Assembly: GCA_022826535.1 (NCBI GenBank)
Contig: JAJDUS010000006.1
Location: 1-64,000, forward strand
Source: Prochlorococcaceae cyanobacterium jk18x1bzbins.87
GTDB lineage: Bacteria; Cyanobacteriota; Cyanobacteriia; PCC-6307; Cyanobiaceae
DNA: 64,000 nucleotides
Direction: 5' to 3'
A model generated the notes under the pieces. The model had not been told where the DNA came from. It worked only from the letters and a program-made list of their open reading frames with translations, and did not search any database. How positions within the stretch are numbered: the first letter of the stretch is position 1; each line of letters begins with the position of its first letter. The position numbers were made by a program, and so were the translations under genes. Positions 54,650 to 63,764 of this stretch are shown in pieces.

Positions 54650-55429
54650 ATGGGTCAGACAGAGACGGAGCAGTCACGCCAGGTGTTGTCCTTTGACCCC
54701 CTCACCGAAGGGGTCCTGCTGCGGCGCTACCGGCGCTTCCTGGCAGATGTGCGGCTGGCTGACGGGACGGAGGTGACGGCCCACTGTCCCAATACGGGTC
54801 CCATGACCGGGGTCTGTCAGGTGGGCTCCCCGGTACGCATCCGCCATGACCCCAGCCCCCACCGAAAACTGGCCTGGACCTGGGAGCAGATCCAGGTCTG
54901 CGGTGATGGAGAGCAGCCTGAGTGGGTGGGCATCAACACCGCCCTGCCCAACCGTCTACTGGAGCAGGTCATTCGTCAAGGGAGGCTGGACGCCCAGCTT
55001 GGCCCCTACGAAACCATCCGCCGGGAGGTGGCCTACGGCCGCCAGAAGAAGAGCCGCATTGACCTGCTGGTTGAGGGTGGAGAGCGCCCCGTCTATCTGG
55101 AGGTCAAGAACACCACATGGAGGGAGGGGCCAGTCGCCTTGTTCCCGGATACGGTGACCCAGCGGGGGCAGAAGCACCTGCAGGACCTCGTGGATGTGCT
55201 GCCCACGGCCCGGGCCATGCTGTTGCTGTGTGTCAACCGCAGCGACTGCCCCAGCTTTGCGCCCGGCGATCATGCTGATCCCCGCTATGGAGAGCTGTTC
55301 CGCACGGCGCGCAGCGCTGGGGTTGAGGTGTATGCGCCGCGCTTTGCCCACCGGAGGGATGGGGTGGACTGGTGTGGGCTGGCAACGGTTCTGGATCATC
55401 AACCTGATGCTCCTGCCCTAGGGAAATAA
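54650..55429 (+). CDS. sfsA: DNA/RNA nuclease-like SfsA
   Basis: The protein (259 aa) shows the SfsA family blocks: LLRRYRRFLADVRLADGTEVTAHCPNTGPMTGVCQVGSPVRI near the start, VGINTALPNRLLEQVIRQGRLDAQLGPYETIRREVAYGRQKKSRIDLLVEGGERPVYLEVKNTTWREG, and FPDTVTQRGQKHLQDL. The KSRIDLL and YLEVKNTT parts form a PD-(D/E)xK nuclease core (Asp-Glu-Lys). Family members bind DNA and affect sugar fermentation; nuclease activity is inferred. It starts close to the murJ start on the other strand. Confidence 0.9.
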   Translation: MGQTETEQSRQVLSFDPLTEGVLLRRYRRFLADVRLADGTEVTAHCPNTGPMTGVCQVGSPVRIRHDPSPHRKLAWTWEQIQVCGDGEQPEWVGINTALPNRLLEQVIRQGRLDAQLGPYETIRREVAYGRQKKSRIDLLVEGGERPVYLEVKNTTWREGPVALFPDTVTQRGQKHLQDLVDVLPTARAMLLLCVNRSDCPSFAPGDHADPRYGELFRTARSAGVEVYAPRFAHRRDGVDWCGLATVLDHQPDAPALGK

Positions 55430-55459
55430 GGCCGTGGCGCTGTCCTGGGGTGAAATCCT

Positions 55460-55473
55460 GTAGCAGTGGCTAC
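55460..55473 (+). promoter_or_regulatory. NtcA-type binding site upstream of amt
   Basis: GTAGCAGTGGCTAC is a perfect match to the cyanobacterial nitrogen-control consensus GTA-N8-TAC. Twenty-two bases further on, CAATGT (55496-55501) matches TAN3T at two of the three fixed positions, and N22 is exactly the spacing of NtcA-activated class II promoters. It lies about 90 bp upstream of the amt start (55561). NtcA with 2-oxoglutarate therefore probably activates amt under nitrogen limitation; this is inferred from the motif. Confidence 0.7.
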
Positions 55474-55560
55474 AAAACTTCCTCCTCCGGGCCTGCAATG
55501 TGTCGCAAGAGTTGGCGACATTCGCCGACGCCTCTTCTCTTTGCACGTGCTTTATTTCGT

Positions 55561-57039
55561 ATGACGCTTGCAATGCATCGCCCGCGAGTGACCGCGGCCC
55601 AGCAGTTGGCCCAGAAGAGCCTGTTAAACGGTGTCGCTCAACTGACTGAATTCATCACCAAGGGCTCTTTCAACCGGTTGGCCTGGTTGGCCTGCGCGCC
55701 CTTGGGCCTCCTGGGCCTGGGCCTGTTTAATCTTGCCGCCAAGGCCCAGGAGGCCACGGCAGCCGCTGAGCCGGAAATCAGCGCCGCCTTCCTGGCCAAC
55801 AATCTCTGGTTGCTGATCGCCACCATCCTCGTCATTTTCATGAATGCGGGTTTTGCCATGGTGGAGGCGGGGATGTGCCGACAGAAGAATGCCGTCAACA
55901 TCCTGGCGAAGAACCTTTTCGTGTTTGCCTTGGCGGTGAGCGCCTACTGGCTCATGGGCTACTCCATCATGTATGGGGAGTCCATAGCCGGTGGATGGCT
56001 GTATTGGAACCAGTTCTTCTTTGATCCCTACGTCTCGCCAGAGACCATTGCCGAAGCAGGGCTGGTGCCGACGGTAGACTTCCTCTTCCAGGCGGCCTTT
56101 GCCGGCACCGCCGCCACCATCGTTTCCGGCTTGGTGGCGGAGCGGATCAAGTTTGGCGAGTTCGTGATCTTTTCCCTGGTGCTGACCGGGATCATTTACC
56201 CAATCTCGGGAAGCTGGCAGTGGAACGGCGGCTGGCTCTCGGAAATGGGCTTTATCGATTTTGCCGGCTCTTCCATTGTTCACTCCGTGGGCGCTTGGGC
56301 CGGTGTTGTTGGCGCTGCTCTCCTGGGTCCCAGGATTGGCAAGTTCGTTAATGGTCAGGCCCAGGCCATCCCTGGTCATAACATGGGAATTGCCACCTTG
56401 GGCTGCCTGGTGCTCTGGATTGGCTGGTATGGCTTTAACCCGGGCTCCGAGCTGGCCATGGACCAGTACGTGCCCTTTGTTGCCGTGACCACCACCCTGG
56501 CAGCCGCTGGCGGGGGCATTGGCGCGGCCCTGCTGTCCAAGATCACATCCGGCAAGCCCGACCTGACCATGATCATCAATGGCATCCTGGCGGGTCTGGT
56601 GAGCATTACCGCCGGCTGCGGCAACATGACCCTGGTGGGCTCATGGGTGGCTGGCTTTATTGGCGGTCTCATCGTGGTGGTCTCCGTTGGCATTCTGGAC
56701 AACATTGGCATTGACGACCCCGTCGGTGCATTCTCCGTTCACGGCACCTGTGGCATCTGGGGAACACTGGTGATTGGCCTCTGGGGTGTTGAGGGCATGG
56801 ATGCCGGAGCCGCTGGAATCGGCCTGCTCAATGGCGGCGGCTTGGGCCAACTGGGTTTTCAGATCGTGGGCGTCCTGGCCTATGGCATCTGGACCGTGGT
56901 GACCTGCTTCATCGCTTGGAAGATCATTGGCGCTATCTTCGGCGGCATTCGGGTGACCGAAGAGGAAGAGCTCACGGGTCTGGATATCGGCGAGCACGGC
57001 ATGGAGGCCTACCCGGAGTTTGCATCCAGCAACAGTTGA
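55561..57039 (+). CDS. amt: Ammonium transporter
   Basis: The chosen ATG 55561 leads, after about 80 residues with a hydrophobic signal-like stretch ([22 protein letters not shown]), into [41 protein letters not shown], the start of the Amt fold. [26 protein letters not shown] carries the first twin-His-region His, and [25 protein letters not shown] the second. Eleven membrane spans follow the family pattern. Ammonium uptake and, through PII, nitrogen control are the known roles. The frame extends to 55450 upstream, and the exact start is uncertain. The NtcA-type site upstream and the terminator after the stop suggest a single-gene transcript. Confidence 0.92.
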   Translation: MTLAMHRPRVTAAQQLAQKSLLNGVAQLTEFITKGSFNRLAWLACAPLGLLGLGLFNLAAKAQEATAAAEPEISAAFLANNLWLLIATILVIFMNAGFAMVEAGMCRQKNAVNILAKNLFVFALAVSAYWLMGYSIMYGESIAGGWLYWNQFFFDPYVSPETIAEAGLVPTVDFLFQAAFAGTAATIVSGLVAERIKFGEFVIFSLVLTGIIYPISGSWQWNGGWLSEMGFIDFAGSSIVHSVGAWAGVVGAALLGPRIGKFVNGQAQAIPGHNMGIATLGCLVLWIGWYGFNPGSELAMDQYVPFVAVTTTLAAAGGGIGAALLSKITSGKPDLTMIINGILAGLVSITAGCGNMTLVGSWVAGFIGGLIVVVSVGILDNIGIDDPVGAFSVHGTCGIWGTLVIGLWGVEGMDAGAAGIGLLNGGGLGQLGFQIVGVLAYGIWTVVTCFIAWKIIGAIFGGIRVTEEEELTGLDIGEHGMEAYPEFASSNS

Positions 57040-57132
57040 GCTGTTTTGAACCCGTTGTTCCGAACTTGGCGCCAGGGTCCAGCATCAGGTCGCTTCTTTT
57101 CCTGACTTCCCTTGGTACCCCCCATCAAAAGG

Positions 57133-57163
57133 CTCCGGACTATCCTGGTCCGGGGTCTTTTTT
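57133..57163 (+). terminator. Intrinsic terminator after amt
   Basis: CTCCGGAC-TATCCTG-GTCCGGGG forms an 8-bp GC-rich stem, followed by TCTTTTTT. It lies about 95 bp after the amt stop codon and about 45 bp before the ispH start on the same strand. Confidence 0.85.
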
Positions 57164-57206
57164 CCTGCTTTGCCCATACACTGCTCACCTATCCTGCTGT
57201 GCTGCT

Positions 57207-58436
57207 GTGGCTGAAATCATTGATACTCAGGCATTCCGCCGCACGCTCCACCACTCCGGCAACTACAACCGCCGTGGCTTTGGCCGAGCCAACGAAGTGG
57301 CGGGCACTCTGGAAAATGCCTACCAGTGCGACCTGATCCAGCAGATTCGTGCCAACAACTACAAGCTCACCCAGGGCCACCTCACCATTCACCTGGCTGA
57401 GGCCTTCGGTTTTTGCTGGGGCGTGGAGCGGGCCGTGGCCATGGCCTATGAGACCCGGCGCCATTTCCCCCAGGAGCGCATTTGGATTACCAACGAGATT
57501 ATCCATAATCCCTCTGTCAACCGCCATCTGCGCCAGATGGGTGTGTTGTTCATCCCGATTATCGAGGGACGCAAGGATTTTTCAGCGGTGGAGCAGGGGG
57601 ATGTGGTCATCCTCCCCGCCTTTGGCGCCACGGTGGATGAGATGCAGTTGCTCAACGAGCGCCAATGCACCATCGTGGACACCACCTGTCCATGGGTGTC
57701 CAAAGTGTGGAGCGCCGTGGAACGCCACAAGAAGAGGGAGTTCACCTCCATCATCCATGGCAAGGTGAAGCATGAGGAAACCATGGCCACCAGTTCCTTT
57801 GCCGGCACCTACCTGGTGGTGCTTAACCTGGAGGAAGCCCATGTGGTGTGTGAATACATCCTCTCCGGTGGGGATCGCCAGGTGTTTCTGGAGCGCTTCA
57901 AAAACGCCTGCTCTCCTGGATTTGACCCCGATAGGGATCTGGTTCGGTTAGGGGTAGCCAATCAAACCACCATGTTGAAGACGGAAACGGAAGCCATTGG
58001 CCGGTTGTTTGAGCAGACCCTATTGCGTCGCTACGGCCCCACATCCCTGAAGGAACACTTTCTAGCCTTTAACACCATCTGTGATGCAACCCAGGAGCGG
58101 CAGGACGCCATGTTTTCCCTGGTGGAGGAAAAGCTGGACCTCATGGTTGTCATCGGTGGTTACAACTCCTCCAACACCACCCATCTGCAGGAAATCGCCA
58201 TGGAGCGGGGCATTCTCTCCCTCCACATTGACGCTCCCGAGCGCATTGGCCCTGGCAACGCCATTGAACACAAACCTCTCGGGCAGAACCTGGAGCGGCT
58301 CTCCCCCTTCCTGCCGGAAGGGGAGATCACCGTAGGCGTCACCTCAGGCGCATCAACCCCTGATCGGGTTGTGGGGGAAACCATCCGCGCTCTGTTTGAA
58401 ATTGCCAACGATGGCTTGTCCCAAGAAGGGTTTTGA
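57207..58436 (+). CDS. ispH: 4-hydroxy-3-methylbut-2-enyl diphosphate reductase
   Basis: IspH (LytB) makes isopentenyl and dimethylallyl diphosphate, the last step of the MEP pathway feeding carotenoid, phytol and quinone synthesis. The long cyanobacterial/plastid form (409 aa) has conserved [4Fe-4S] cysteines in [24 protein letters not shown] and [18 protein letters not shown]. The catalytic EETMATS block (HEETMATSS) and [10 protein letters not shown] are present. The GTG at 57207 ([31 protein letters not shown]) is the best start by similarity; the frame is open to 56916 within amt. Confidence 0.94.
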   Translation: MAEIIDTQAFRRTLHHSGNYNRRGFGRANEVAGTLENAYQCDLIQQIRANNYKLTQGHLTIHLAEAFGFCWGVERAVAMAYETRRHFPQERIWITNEIIHNPSVNRHLRQMGVLFIPIIEGRKDFSAVEQGDVVILPAFGATVDEMQLLNERQCTIVDTTCPWVSKVWSAVERHKKREFTSIIHGKVKHEETMATSSFAGTYLVVLNLEEAHVVCEYILSGGDRQVFLERFKNACSPGFDPDRDLVRLGVANQTTMLKTETEAIGRLFEQTLLRRYGPTSLKEHFLAFNTICDATQERQDAMFSLVEEKLDLMVVIGGYNSSNTTHLQEIAMERGILSLHIDAPERIGPGNAIEHKPLGQNLERLSPFLPEGEITVGVTSGASTPDRVVGETIRALFEIANDGLSQEGF

Positions 58437-58439
58437 GCG

Positions 58440-58901
58440 TCAGCGCTCCACCCAAATCCTGTTGACGATCTCCATGCCCGTCAGGGCTTGCCAGAGGAAG
58501 AGGGTCATGACGCCCATGTTCAGCCCCACATGGGCTTTTCGCGCCACCGTATTGCCCTGCTGCATCAGGGGTGCGAGAGCCGCAGCCAGAGCGATCATGC
58601 AGGCCATGGCGGCGCCTGTCAGCAGATGGGGACCCACAAACAGCTTGCCGTTGTTCAGATAGGTGACCCCCATGCCAACGAAGGTTCCCAACACCATCAA
58701 GGCCAGAACAAGGGATCCCGTAAGAAAATGACGCTGGCTCACCTTGCTCTTGGCCAATTGTTTGCGCAGCTCCGCATCCTTCGTGGTGCGCAGTGCTTTG
58801 CTGCGGATTCCCAAGAACAGGGCATAGCCACTCAAGGCCAGGAGGGTCCACATTATGAAGGGGTGGACAAAGTTGAGGCTGAAGCCAATGGTCTCCGGCA
58901 T
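58440..58901 (-). CDS. DUF4079 family membrane protein
   Basis: The 153-aa protein has four hydrophobic segments (FVHPFIMWTLLALSGYALFLGIRSKAL, FLTGSLVLALMVLGTFVGMGVTYL, GPHLLTGAAMACMIALAAALAPLMQQG, VGLNMGVMTLFLWQALTGMEI). The pattern HPFIMW...GS.VL..MV.GTF.GM matches DUF4079, a cyanobacterial/plastid membrane family with conserved histidines (e.g. HPF, KAHV) that may bind heme. Its stop is 4 bp after the ispH stop (convergent). Function unknown. Confidence 0.82.
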   Translation of the reverse strand: MPETIGFSLNFVHPFIMWTLLALSGYALFLGIRSKALRTTKDAELRKQLAKSKVSQRHFLTGSLVLALMVLGTFVGMGVTYLNNGKLFVGPHLLTGAAMACMIALAAALAPLMQQGNTVARKAHVGLNMGVMTLFLWQALTGMEIVNRIWVER

Positions 58902-58973
58902 GGGGAGGTCAGGGGCATGGTCGCTGGTTCAAGTTAGGAACTTACCGCCTGACATGTGCCTTAAGGCACGGCC

Positions 58974-60506
58974 CTAATGGAGAAAATGACGGCGACCCGT
59001 GCAGATCATCACCAAACCATGGGCATTGCAGGTCGCAACAGACCCCTCATCCCGCTTGCTGCCACCGGGCTGAATGAGTGCGCGGATGCCGGCAGCGGCA
59101 GCCAACTGCACCGTATCGGAGAAGGGGAAAAAGCCATCACTGGCCAGCACAGCACCGTGGGCCCCCTCTCCAGCCGCCGCCAGGGCCAGCTTCGCCGCAC
59201 CAACGCGATTCATTTGCCCCGCACCGATGCCGAGGGTCTGCTGATCCTTGGACACCACAATGGCGTTGGAGCGCACATGACGCACCACCCGCCAGGCAAA
59301 GTCCAACTCCGCCAGGAGTGGAGCATCGGGCTGTGCTGTGGTGACCACCTGCCAACTGGAATGATCTACAGGCCCCTGGTCCCGCTGCTGCACCAGAACG
59401 CCCCCCAGGATGGTGCGCAGTTGCTGGCTGGATGCGGCGGCAATTGCCCCAGGGTCTATGGCAAGAAGACGCAGATTGGGCTTCCGGGCCAGGCCCTCAA
59501 GCGCCTCTGCTGTAACGCCAGGGGCCACCACGCACTCCACAAAAATGGCAGCCAACTGAGCGGCGGCGGCGGTATCCAGGGGCTGGTTCACCGCCACAAC
59601 ACTGCCGAAGGCAGACACCGCATCCGCCGCCAAGGCCCGCTGCAGCGCCGTGGCCAGATCGGCCCCGGTGGCCACGCCACAGGGATTGGTGTGCTTCACC
59701 ACCACAGCAGCAGCCTGGTCCGGTGGAAATTCCTGCACACCGGTGAGGGCAGCGTCCAGATCCAGCAGATTGTTAAAGCTCAGTTGCTTGCCCTGAAGCT
59801 GCCGAGCGGCGCCCCAGCCAACCTGGGATTCCCCGTACCAAAGTGCGGGCTGATGGGGGTTTTCCCCATAGCGCAAGCACTGGCGCTGTGGCAGGGTCAA
59901 CTGCAACTGGTCCGGTTCCTCCAGTTGGGCGCCCAACCACTGGCTGATGACAGAATCATAGTGGGCAACGTGACGAAAGGCCGACAAGGCCCAATGGCGA
60001 CGATGCTGAAGATCCACGCCACCAGCGGCCAGGGCCTCCAGGAAGGGTACATATTGGCTGGGCGCTGTCAGCACACTGACATGGGCATGGTTTTTGGCGG
60101 CGGCCCTGACCATGGCTGGCCCGCCAATATCAATGACCTCAATGGCCTGATCCCAAGTCACCGTGGACCCCGCCACCGTTGCTTCAAAGGGGTAGAGATT
60201 AACCACCACCAGATCAATGGGGACAATGCCCTGGCCTTGCAGATCCGCCAGGTGCTCCGGCTTGTGACGGTCCGCCAGGATACCGCCATGGATGTGGGGA
60301 TGTAGCGTTTTGACCCGACCGTTGAGCAACGCCGGAGCGCCGGTGTGATCCGCCACGGCGGTGACCGTCAAGCCCGCCTCCCCCTGTAGGAGTTGGGCCG
60401 TTCCCCCACTGCAGATCAACTGGAAACCATGGCGCTGCTGTAAGGTTGTGGCCAAATGGACCAGGCCGGTTTTATCAGAGACGCTGAGCAGTGCAGTGGG
60501 AGCCAT
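58974..60506 (-). CDS. purH: Bifunctional AICAR transformylase/IMP cyclohydrolase
   Basis: PurH performs the last two steps of IMP synthesis. The 510-aa protein has the N-terminal MGS-like cyclohydrolase domain (ALLSVSDKTGLVHLATTLQQRHGFQLICSGGTAQLLQGEAGLTVTAVADHTGAPALLNGRVKTLHPHIHGGILADR), with the conserved GGT and KTLHP. The C-terminal AICARFT domain is LRYGENPHQPALWYGE, followed by VVKHTNPCGVATG and VRSNAIVVSKDQQTLGIGAGQMNRVGAA. The length is normal. It is divergent from the esterase gene below with a gap of about 55 bp. Confidence 0.96.
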   Translation of the reverse strand: MAPTALLSVSDKTGLVHLATTLQQRHGFQLICSGGTAQLLQGEAGLTVTAVADHTGAPALLNGRVKTLHPHIHGGILADRHKPEHLADLQGQGIVPIDLVVVNLYPFEATVAGSTVTWDQAIEVIDIGGPAMVRAAAKNHAHVSVLTAPSQYVPFLEALAAGGVDLQHRRHWALSAFRHVAHYDSVISQWLGAQLEEPDQLQLTLPQRQCLRYGENPHQPALWYGESQVGWGAARQLQGKQLSFNNLLDLDAALTGVQEFPPDQAAAVVVKHTNPCGVATGADLATALQRALAADAVSAFGSVVAVNQPLDTAAAAQLAAIFVECVVAPGVTAEALEGLARKPNLRLLAIDPGAIAAASSQQLRTILGGVLVQQRDQGPVDHSSWQVVTTAQPDAPLLAELDFAWRVVRHVRSNAIVVSKDQQTLGIGAGQMNRVGAAKLALAAAGEGAHGAVLASDGFFPFSDTVQLAAAAGIRALIQPGGSKRDEGSVATCNAHGLVMICTGRRHFLH

Positions 60507-60561
60507 GGGCCCATTCGGACAGAGGACATGCTAGAGAAGCGCCAGAGCAACCTAGCGGACT

Positions 60562-61210
60562 GTGGCTGAGGAAACGATGTTACGGTGGGGCAAGCCCGGA
60601 CCTGGTCGTTTGGTTTTGCTCCATGGCTGGGGCGCCAACGGCCAGGATCTGTTGCCCCTTGGCATACACCTCATGGAGGGCCTGGGGGATGTAGTGGCCT
60701 TGGAAGCTCCGGAACCTCATCCCCATGTGCATGGCGGGCGACAGTGGTATCCTCTGACCCAAGAGGCACAGGAGCAGGGCTGGCCTGGTGTGCCCAGTGC
60801 CCTGGCCACAATCAACCATCACTTGGTCTGCTTGCAGCAAGAGTACCCATGGCCCCGAACCGCTTTGCTGGGCTTTTCCCAGGGGGCTGCCATGGTCTTG
60901 GAAGCTGCCGTTGATAAGCCCTTGGCGGGGGTAGTGGCTTGCAGTGGGTATCCCCATGGCCATCCACCCGTTGCAGGGGATTGGTGCCCCAGTTCTGCTG
61001 ATCCATGGCCAGAGCGACCCGGTGGTTCCCTTGAAAGCCAGCCTGGGCCTCCAGCAACGTCTGGAGGCCCAGGGATGTGATGTTGCCCTGCGAAGCTTCG
61101 CGGCTGGTCACACCATTCCATCGGAGGCCCTTGCGCCAATCCGTCAGTTTCTTGAGCGGTGCTTCATGCCCACGTCAGGTGAAATCTCCGCATTGAAGGC
61201 CAAGGCGTAG
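60562..61210 (+). pseudogene. Frameshifted alpha/beta hydrolase (carboxylesterase/phospholipase type)
   Basis: Frame 1 (from about 60562, GTG or ATG region) encodes RLVLLHGWGANGQDLLPLGIHL, ALEAPEPHPHVHGGRQWYPL and TALLGFSQGAAMVLEAAVDKPLAGVVACSGYPHGHPP, with the nucleophile Ser in GFSQG. At about 60965-60990 the homology changes to frame 2, which gives APVLLIHGQSDPVVPLKASLGLQQRL (the acid Asp in SDPVVP) and SFAAGHTIPSEALAPIRQFL (the His in GHTIP), ending at 61210. All three catalytic residues survive; only a one-base length change breaks the gene. It may be a recent pseudogene or an assembly error. Confidence 0.82.
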
Positions 61211-61263
61211 GCCCAGGGAAGGGGCTGGTTCCGGTGGCGTTGGGTCAGCGGTGTGGAGCGTTC

Positions 61264-61632
61264 CTAGACGAAGGCGTAGTCATAGTCTTCCATTTCGTCC
61301 CAGTCGTCGGAGATATTCTCGAGACCAGCATAAATGGTGTCTTCGCCAACGCTTTCTACAATTGTTTTCAAGGAAGGAAAAAGAAAATGGTTTTCCGCGG
61401 CGTAATGGGCGCTAAACACCCCTTTCTCAGCCAAGAAGAAACGATCTGTTGTATGCTCGTTGCGCCGCACGTTGATCAGCGCAGGGGGCTTCAGTTCTTG
61501 GGTGGCAATGTAATGGCGGGCCGCCGTCACAGGCTTCAACTCGCCAGTATCCAGGTGGAATGAAGGCACATAGGAGAGAACCCGCTGGCCGGCCAGTCGC
61601 CGACGACTGACCCGCTTCCTTTTTTTTGACAT
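61264..61632 (-). CDS. DUF3155 domain-containing protein
   Basis: From ATG 61632 the product (122 aa) begins MSKKRKRVSRRRLAGQRVLSYVPSFHLDTGELKPVTAARHYIA, a basic start typical of DUF3155. The acidic C-terminus (ISDDWDEMEDYDYAF) is also typical. The family is confined to cyanobacteria, and its role is unknown; the strong charge split suggests a nucleic-acid or ribosome partner, which is speculation. The 5' end of the frame extends to 61674. Confidence 0.83.
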   Translation of the reverse strand: MSKKRKRVSRRRLAGQRVLSYVPSFHLDTGELKPVTAARHYIATQELKPPALINVRRNEHTTDRFFLAEKGVFSAHYAAENHFLFPSLKTIVESVGEDTIYAGLENISDDWDEMEDYDYAFV

Positions 61633-61815
61633 AGAAAAATGGCCGGAATTCGGGATTCCTTTGCCCATGAACAACGGTGCCTAGGCTAAAGCATTTTTGT
61701 GATTCCAGCAAGGGTTCCGCGATGCATCGTTAGGGGCCAGGTGTAATGCAGAGGGGAACGGTGACATGGGCCTGATTTTTCCTAGTCTGCATGGAAAGTT
61801 TCTGCACAACCCCTG

Positions 61816-62982
61816 GTGGCCCTTGGCGTTTCTGCTGATTATCGGTCCCTAGCCCAGCATTTGTTGGAGTCCTTTGCCAGTGGCGGTGAGTTGCGCTGCC
61901 TGGCTGTGTACATGGCCCTCAGCGATGCCTCAGGCCTGCTGCACCTGGAGGCCGTGGCCTGCTGGCCTGCTGGCCTCCAGCGCCTGCCAGAGTCCCTGAG
62001 CGACCCGGCTTTACAGGTTCCGGAGCAGGGACGGCGTTGGCTGCCCTTGCGCAATGGCAACCACCTGCTGGGGGCCCTGTTGGTGGAAACTGCGGCCTTA
62101 TCCTGGCCGGATTCCTTCTCCCAACGGCTCGGCCACCTGGCCATAGCCCTGGCCACAGCCCGCACCTTGGATCTTCGCTATGAAAATATGGCGCTGGATC
62201 TGGAGCACCTCAAGAGACAACAGACCGAGCGGGAGCACCAGTTGGCAGCCCTGACCCACCAAATGCGTAACCCCCTGGCGGCTCTGCGCACTATCGCCCA
62301 GTTGCTGCGCCGGCGACTGAATCAGGATTCCAAACACCAACACCTGGTGACCAGTCTTTTGGATGAGGGCCAGCAGTTGGAGCATTACCTGAAGGCACTG
62401 GAACAATTGCCCCGTCAGCGCCTGAGCACAGAACTGGAGAAGCCTCGCCTGCTGCCCCCCTTCCGCTCCAGCCGGGTGGACGGTCAACTGCAGGAGCGTC
62501 TCCCCCCCTTGCTGCGCCGGGCCCAGTCCAGTTGTGAAGCCTCGGGACACCCTTGGCATCAACCCCAAGCATTGCCCCAGTGGACGGGGGATGTGGACGC
62601 CGTGGCGGAAATTCTTGCCAATCTCATTGAAAATGCCCTCCGCTATGCCCCACCACAGGTGCCCATCGGGTTTTGCTGGTCTACCGACACTGAAGCAGTG
62701 CAGTTGCTGTTGTGGGACGGTGGTTGCCCCATTCCTGAGCCGGAGCGGGAGCGGATTTTTTGCCAAGGCCAGCGGGGCACCACCGGCGCTGGCCACCAAG
62801 GTACAGGCTATGGCCTCAGTCTTGGCCGCCAGTTGGCCCGGAGCCTGGGGGGCGCCTTGACGTTGATTACCCAACCGCAGCTATTGTGTTCCGAGGCCAC
62901 ACCCCAAGGCAACGGCTTCCTGCTCACCCTGCCGACTTCCCCTCAGGTAATCCCCACAGGCGCCGCCAAAGCCAGGCCATAG
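61816..62982 (+). CDS. Sensor histidine kinase (soluble)
   Basis: Residues 1-120 resemble a GAF-like sensory part with no membrane span. A coiled coil (ENMALDLEHLKRQQTEREHQ) leads to the HisKA phospho-acceptor H148 in LAALTHQMRNPLAALRTIAQLL. The HATPase domain shows an N box (VAEILANLIENALRYAP), G1 (LLLWDGGCPIP) and G2 (GTGYGLSLGRQLARSLGGALTL), all intact. The start is a GTG at 61816. No response regulator gene is adjacent, so it is an orphan kinase in this window. The gene next to cobS and tgt is conserved in picocyanobacteria. Signal unknown. Confidence 0.86.
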   Translation: MALGVSADYRSLAQHLLESFASGGELRCLAVYMALSDASGLLHLEAVACWPAGLQRLPESLSDPALQVPEQGRRWLPLRNGNHLLGALLVETAALSWPDSFSQRLGHLAIALATARTLDLRYENMALDLEHLKRQQTEREHQLAALTHQMRNPLAALRTIAQLLRRRLNQDSKHQHLVTSLLDEGQQLEHYLKALEQLPRQRLSTELEKPRLLPPFRSSRVDGQLQERLPPLLRRAQSSCEASGHPWHQPQALPQWTGDVDAVAEILANLIENALRYAPPQVPIGFCWSTDTEAVQLLLWDGGCPIPEPERERIFCQGQRGTTGAGHQGTGYGLSLGRQLARSLGGALTLITQPQLLCSEATPQGNGFLLTLPTSPQVIPTGAAKARP

Positions 62983-63764
62983 AGCCAGAGGCAAGCGGTG
63001 GCGCTCCACTCCAGCGTGGCCCCCAGGCTGTCGCCACTCTGCCCCCCTAGCAGATGACCCAGGATCAGTGTCACCACAATGCTCGCCACGCCCCCCAGGA
63101 GCACCCAGAGACCAAAGCCAAGGCTGAAGCCCACCAGGAGCAGGCTGGAGGGCAGCAGCTCCCAGGCCAATGCCTGCTGTTGGGCGGCATGGTGGGCGCC
63201 GCTGCCCCCCAGACGTAAGGGCGGCCACCAGGCCAGCGCCAGCAGAGGCGCCGTGCGGGCCCACACCGCCACGGTCAACAGGACGGCCACCATGGGTCCA
63301 TCAGCCTCCGCCAGCCAAAGCCATCCCCCAAATCGCAACAGCAGCAAGGCCGCCACCGCCATCACCCCCATGGCCCCCACCCGACTGTCGGCCATGGCTT
63401 TGCGTCGTGCGGAGCCGGCACTAAGGCCATCCGCCGTATCCATGACGCCATCCAGATGCAAGCCCCCCGTAAGACCCACCTCCACAACCATCAGCAGGCT
63501 GATGCCGCTGGTGATCGGCAGATGGAACGGCTCCACCAGTTGCCAGAGCAGTCCTTGAATCAGGGCAATGGCGACACCCACCAACGGGGCGAACCGCGCA
63601 ATGCGCCCAAACCGTGGCCGCACCAATGGCAGGGGGGGAAGGCGAGAATAAAACATCCAACTGCCCGCCAAGTCGTTCCACCAGTGGCCAGGAGACGGAT
63701 CAGGCACGGGCTGATGGGGCCAGAGTAGGGCCAACGCTCCACCCCAGCCTAGGGTGCGGTCCAT
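62943..63764 (-). CDS. cobS: Adenosylcobinamide-GDP ribazoletransferase
   Basis: CobS joins adenosylcobinamide-GDP with alpha-ribazole, the final step of the nucleotide loop of cobalamin. The membrane protein shows [36 protein letters not shown], the conserved [38 protein letters not shown] (metal-binding DGxxDxxD) and six to seven helices. ATG 63764 lies in a CCATGG that also starts tgt on the other strand; GTG 63707 or ATG 63656 are other possible starts, better placed relative to the conserved [14 protein letters not shown]. Its last about 40 bp overlap the kinase gene in the convergent direction. Confidence 0.9.
   Translation of the reverse strand: MDRTLGWGGALALLWPHQPVPDPSPGHWWNDLAGSWMFYSRLPPLPLVRPRFGRIARFAPLVGVAIALIQGLLWQLVEPFHLPITSGISLLMVVEVGLTGGLHLDGVMDTADGLSAGSARRKAMADSRVGAMGVMAVAALLLLRFGGWLWLAEADGPMVAVLLTVAVWARTAPLLALAWWPPLRLGGSGAHHAAQQQALAWELLPSSLLLVGFSLGFGLWVLLGGVASIVVTLILGHLLGGQSGDSLGATLEWSATACLWLYGLALAAPVGIT

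Noticed and set aside
58977-60305. 442-codon plus-strand frame opposite purH
   Set aside because: Antisense shadow; PurH has all catalytic blocks on the minus strand.
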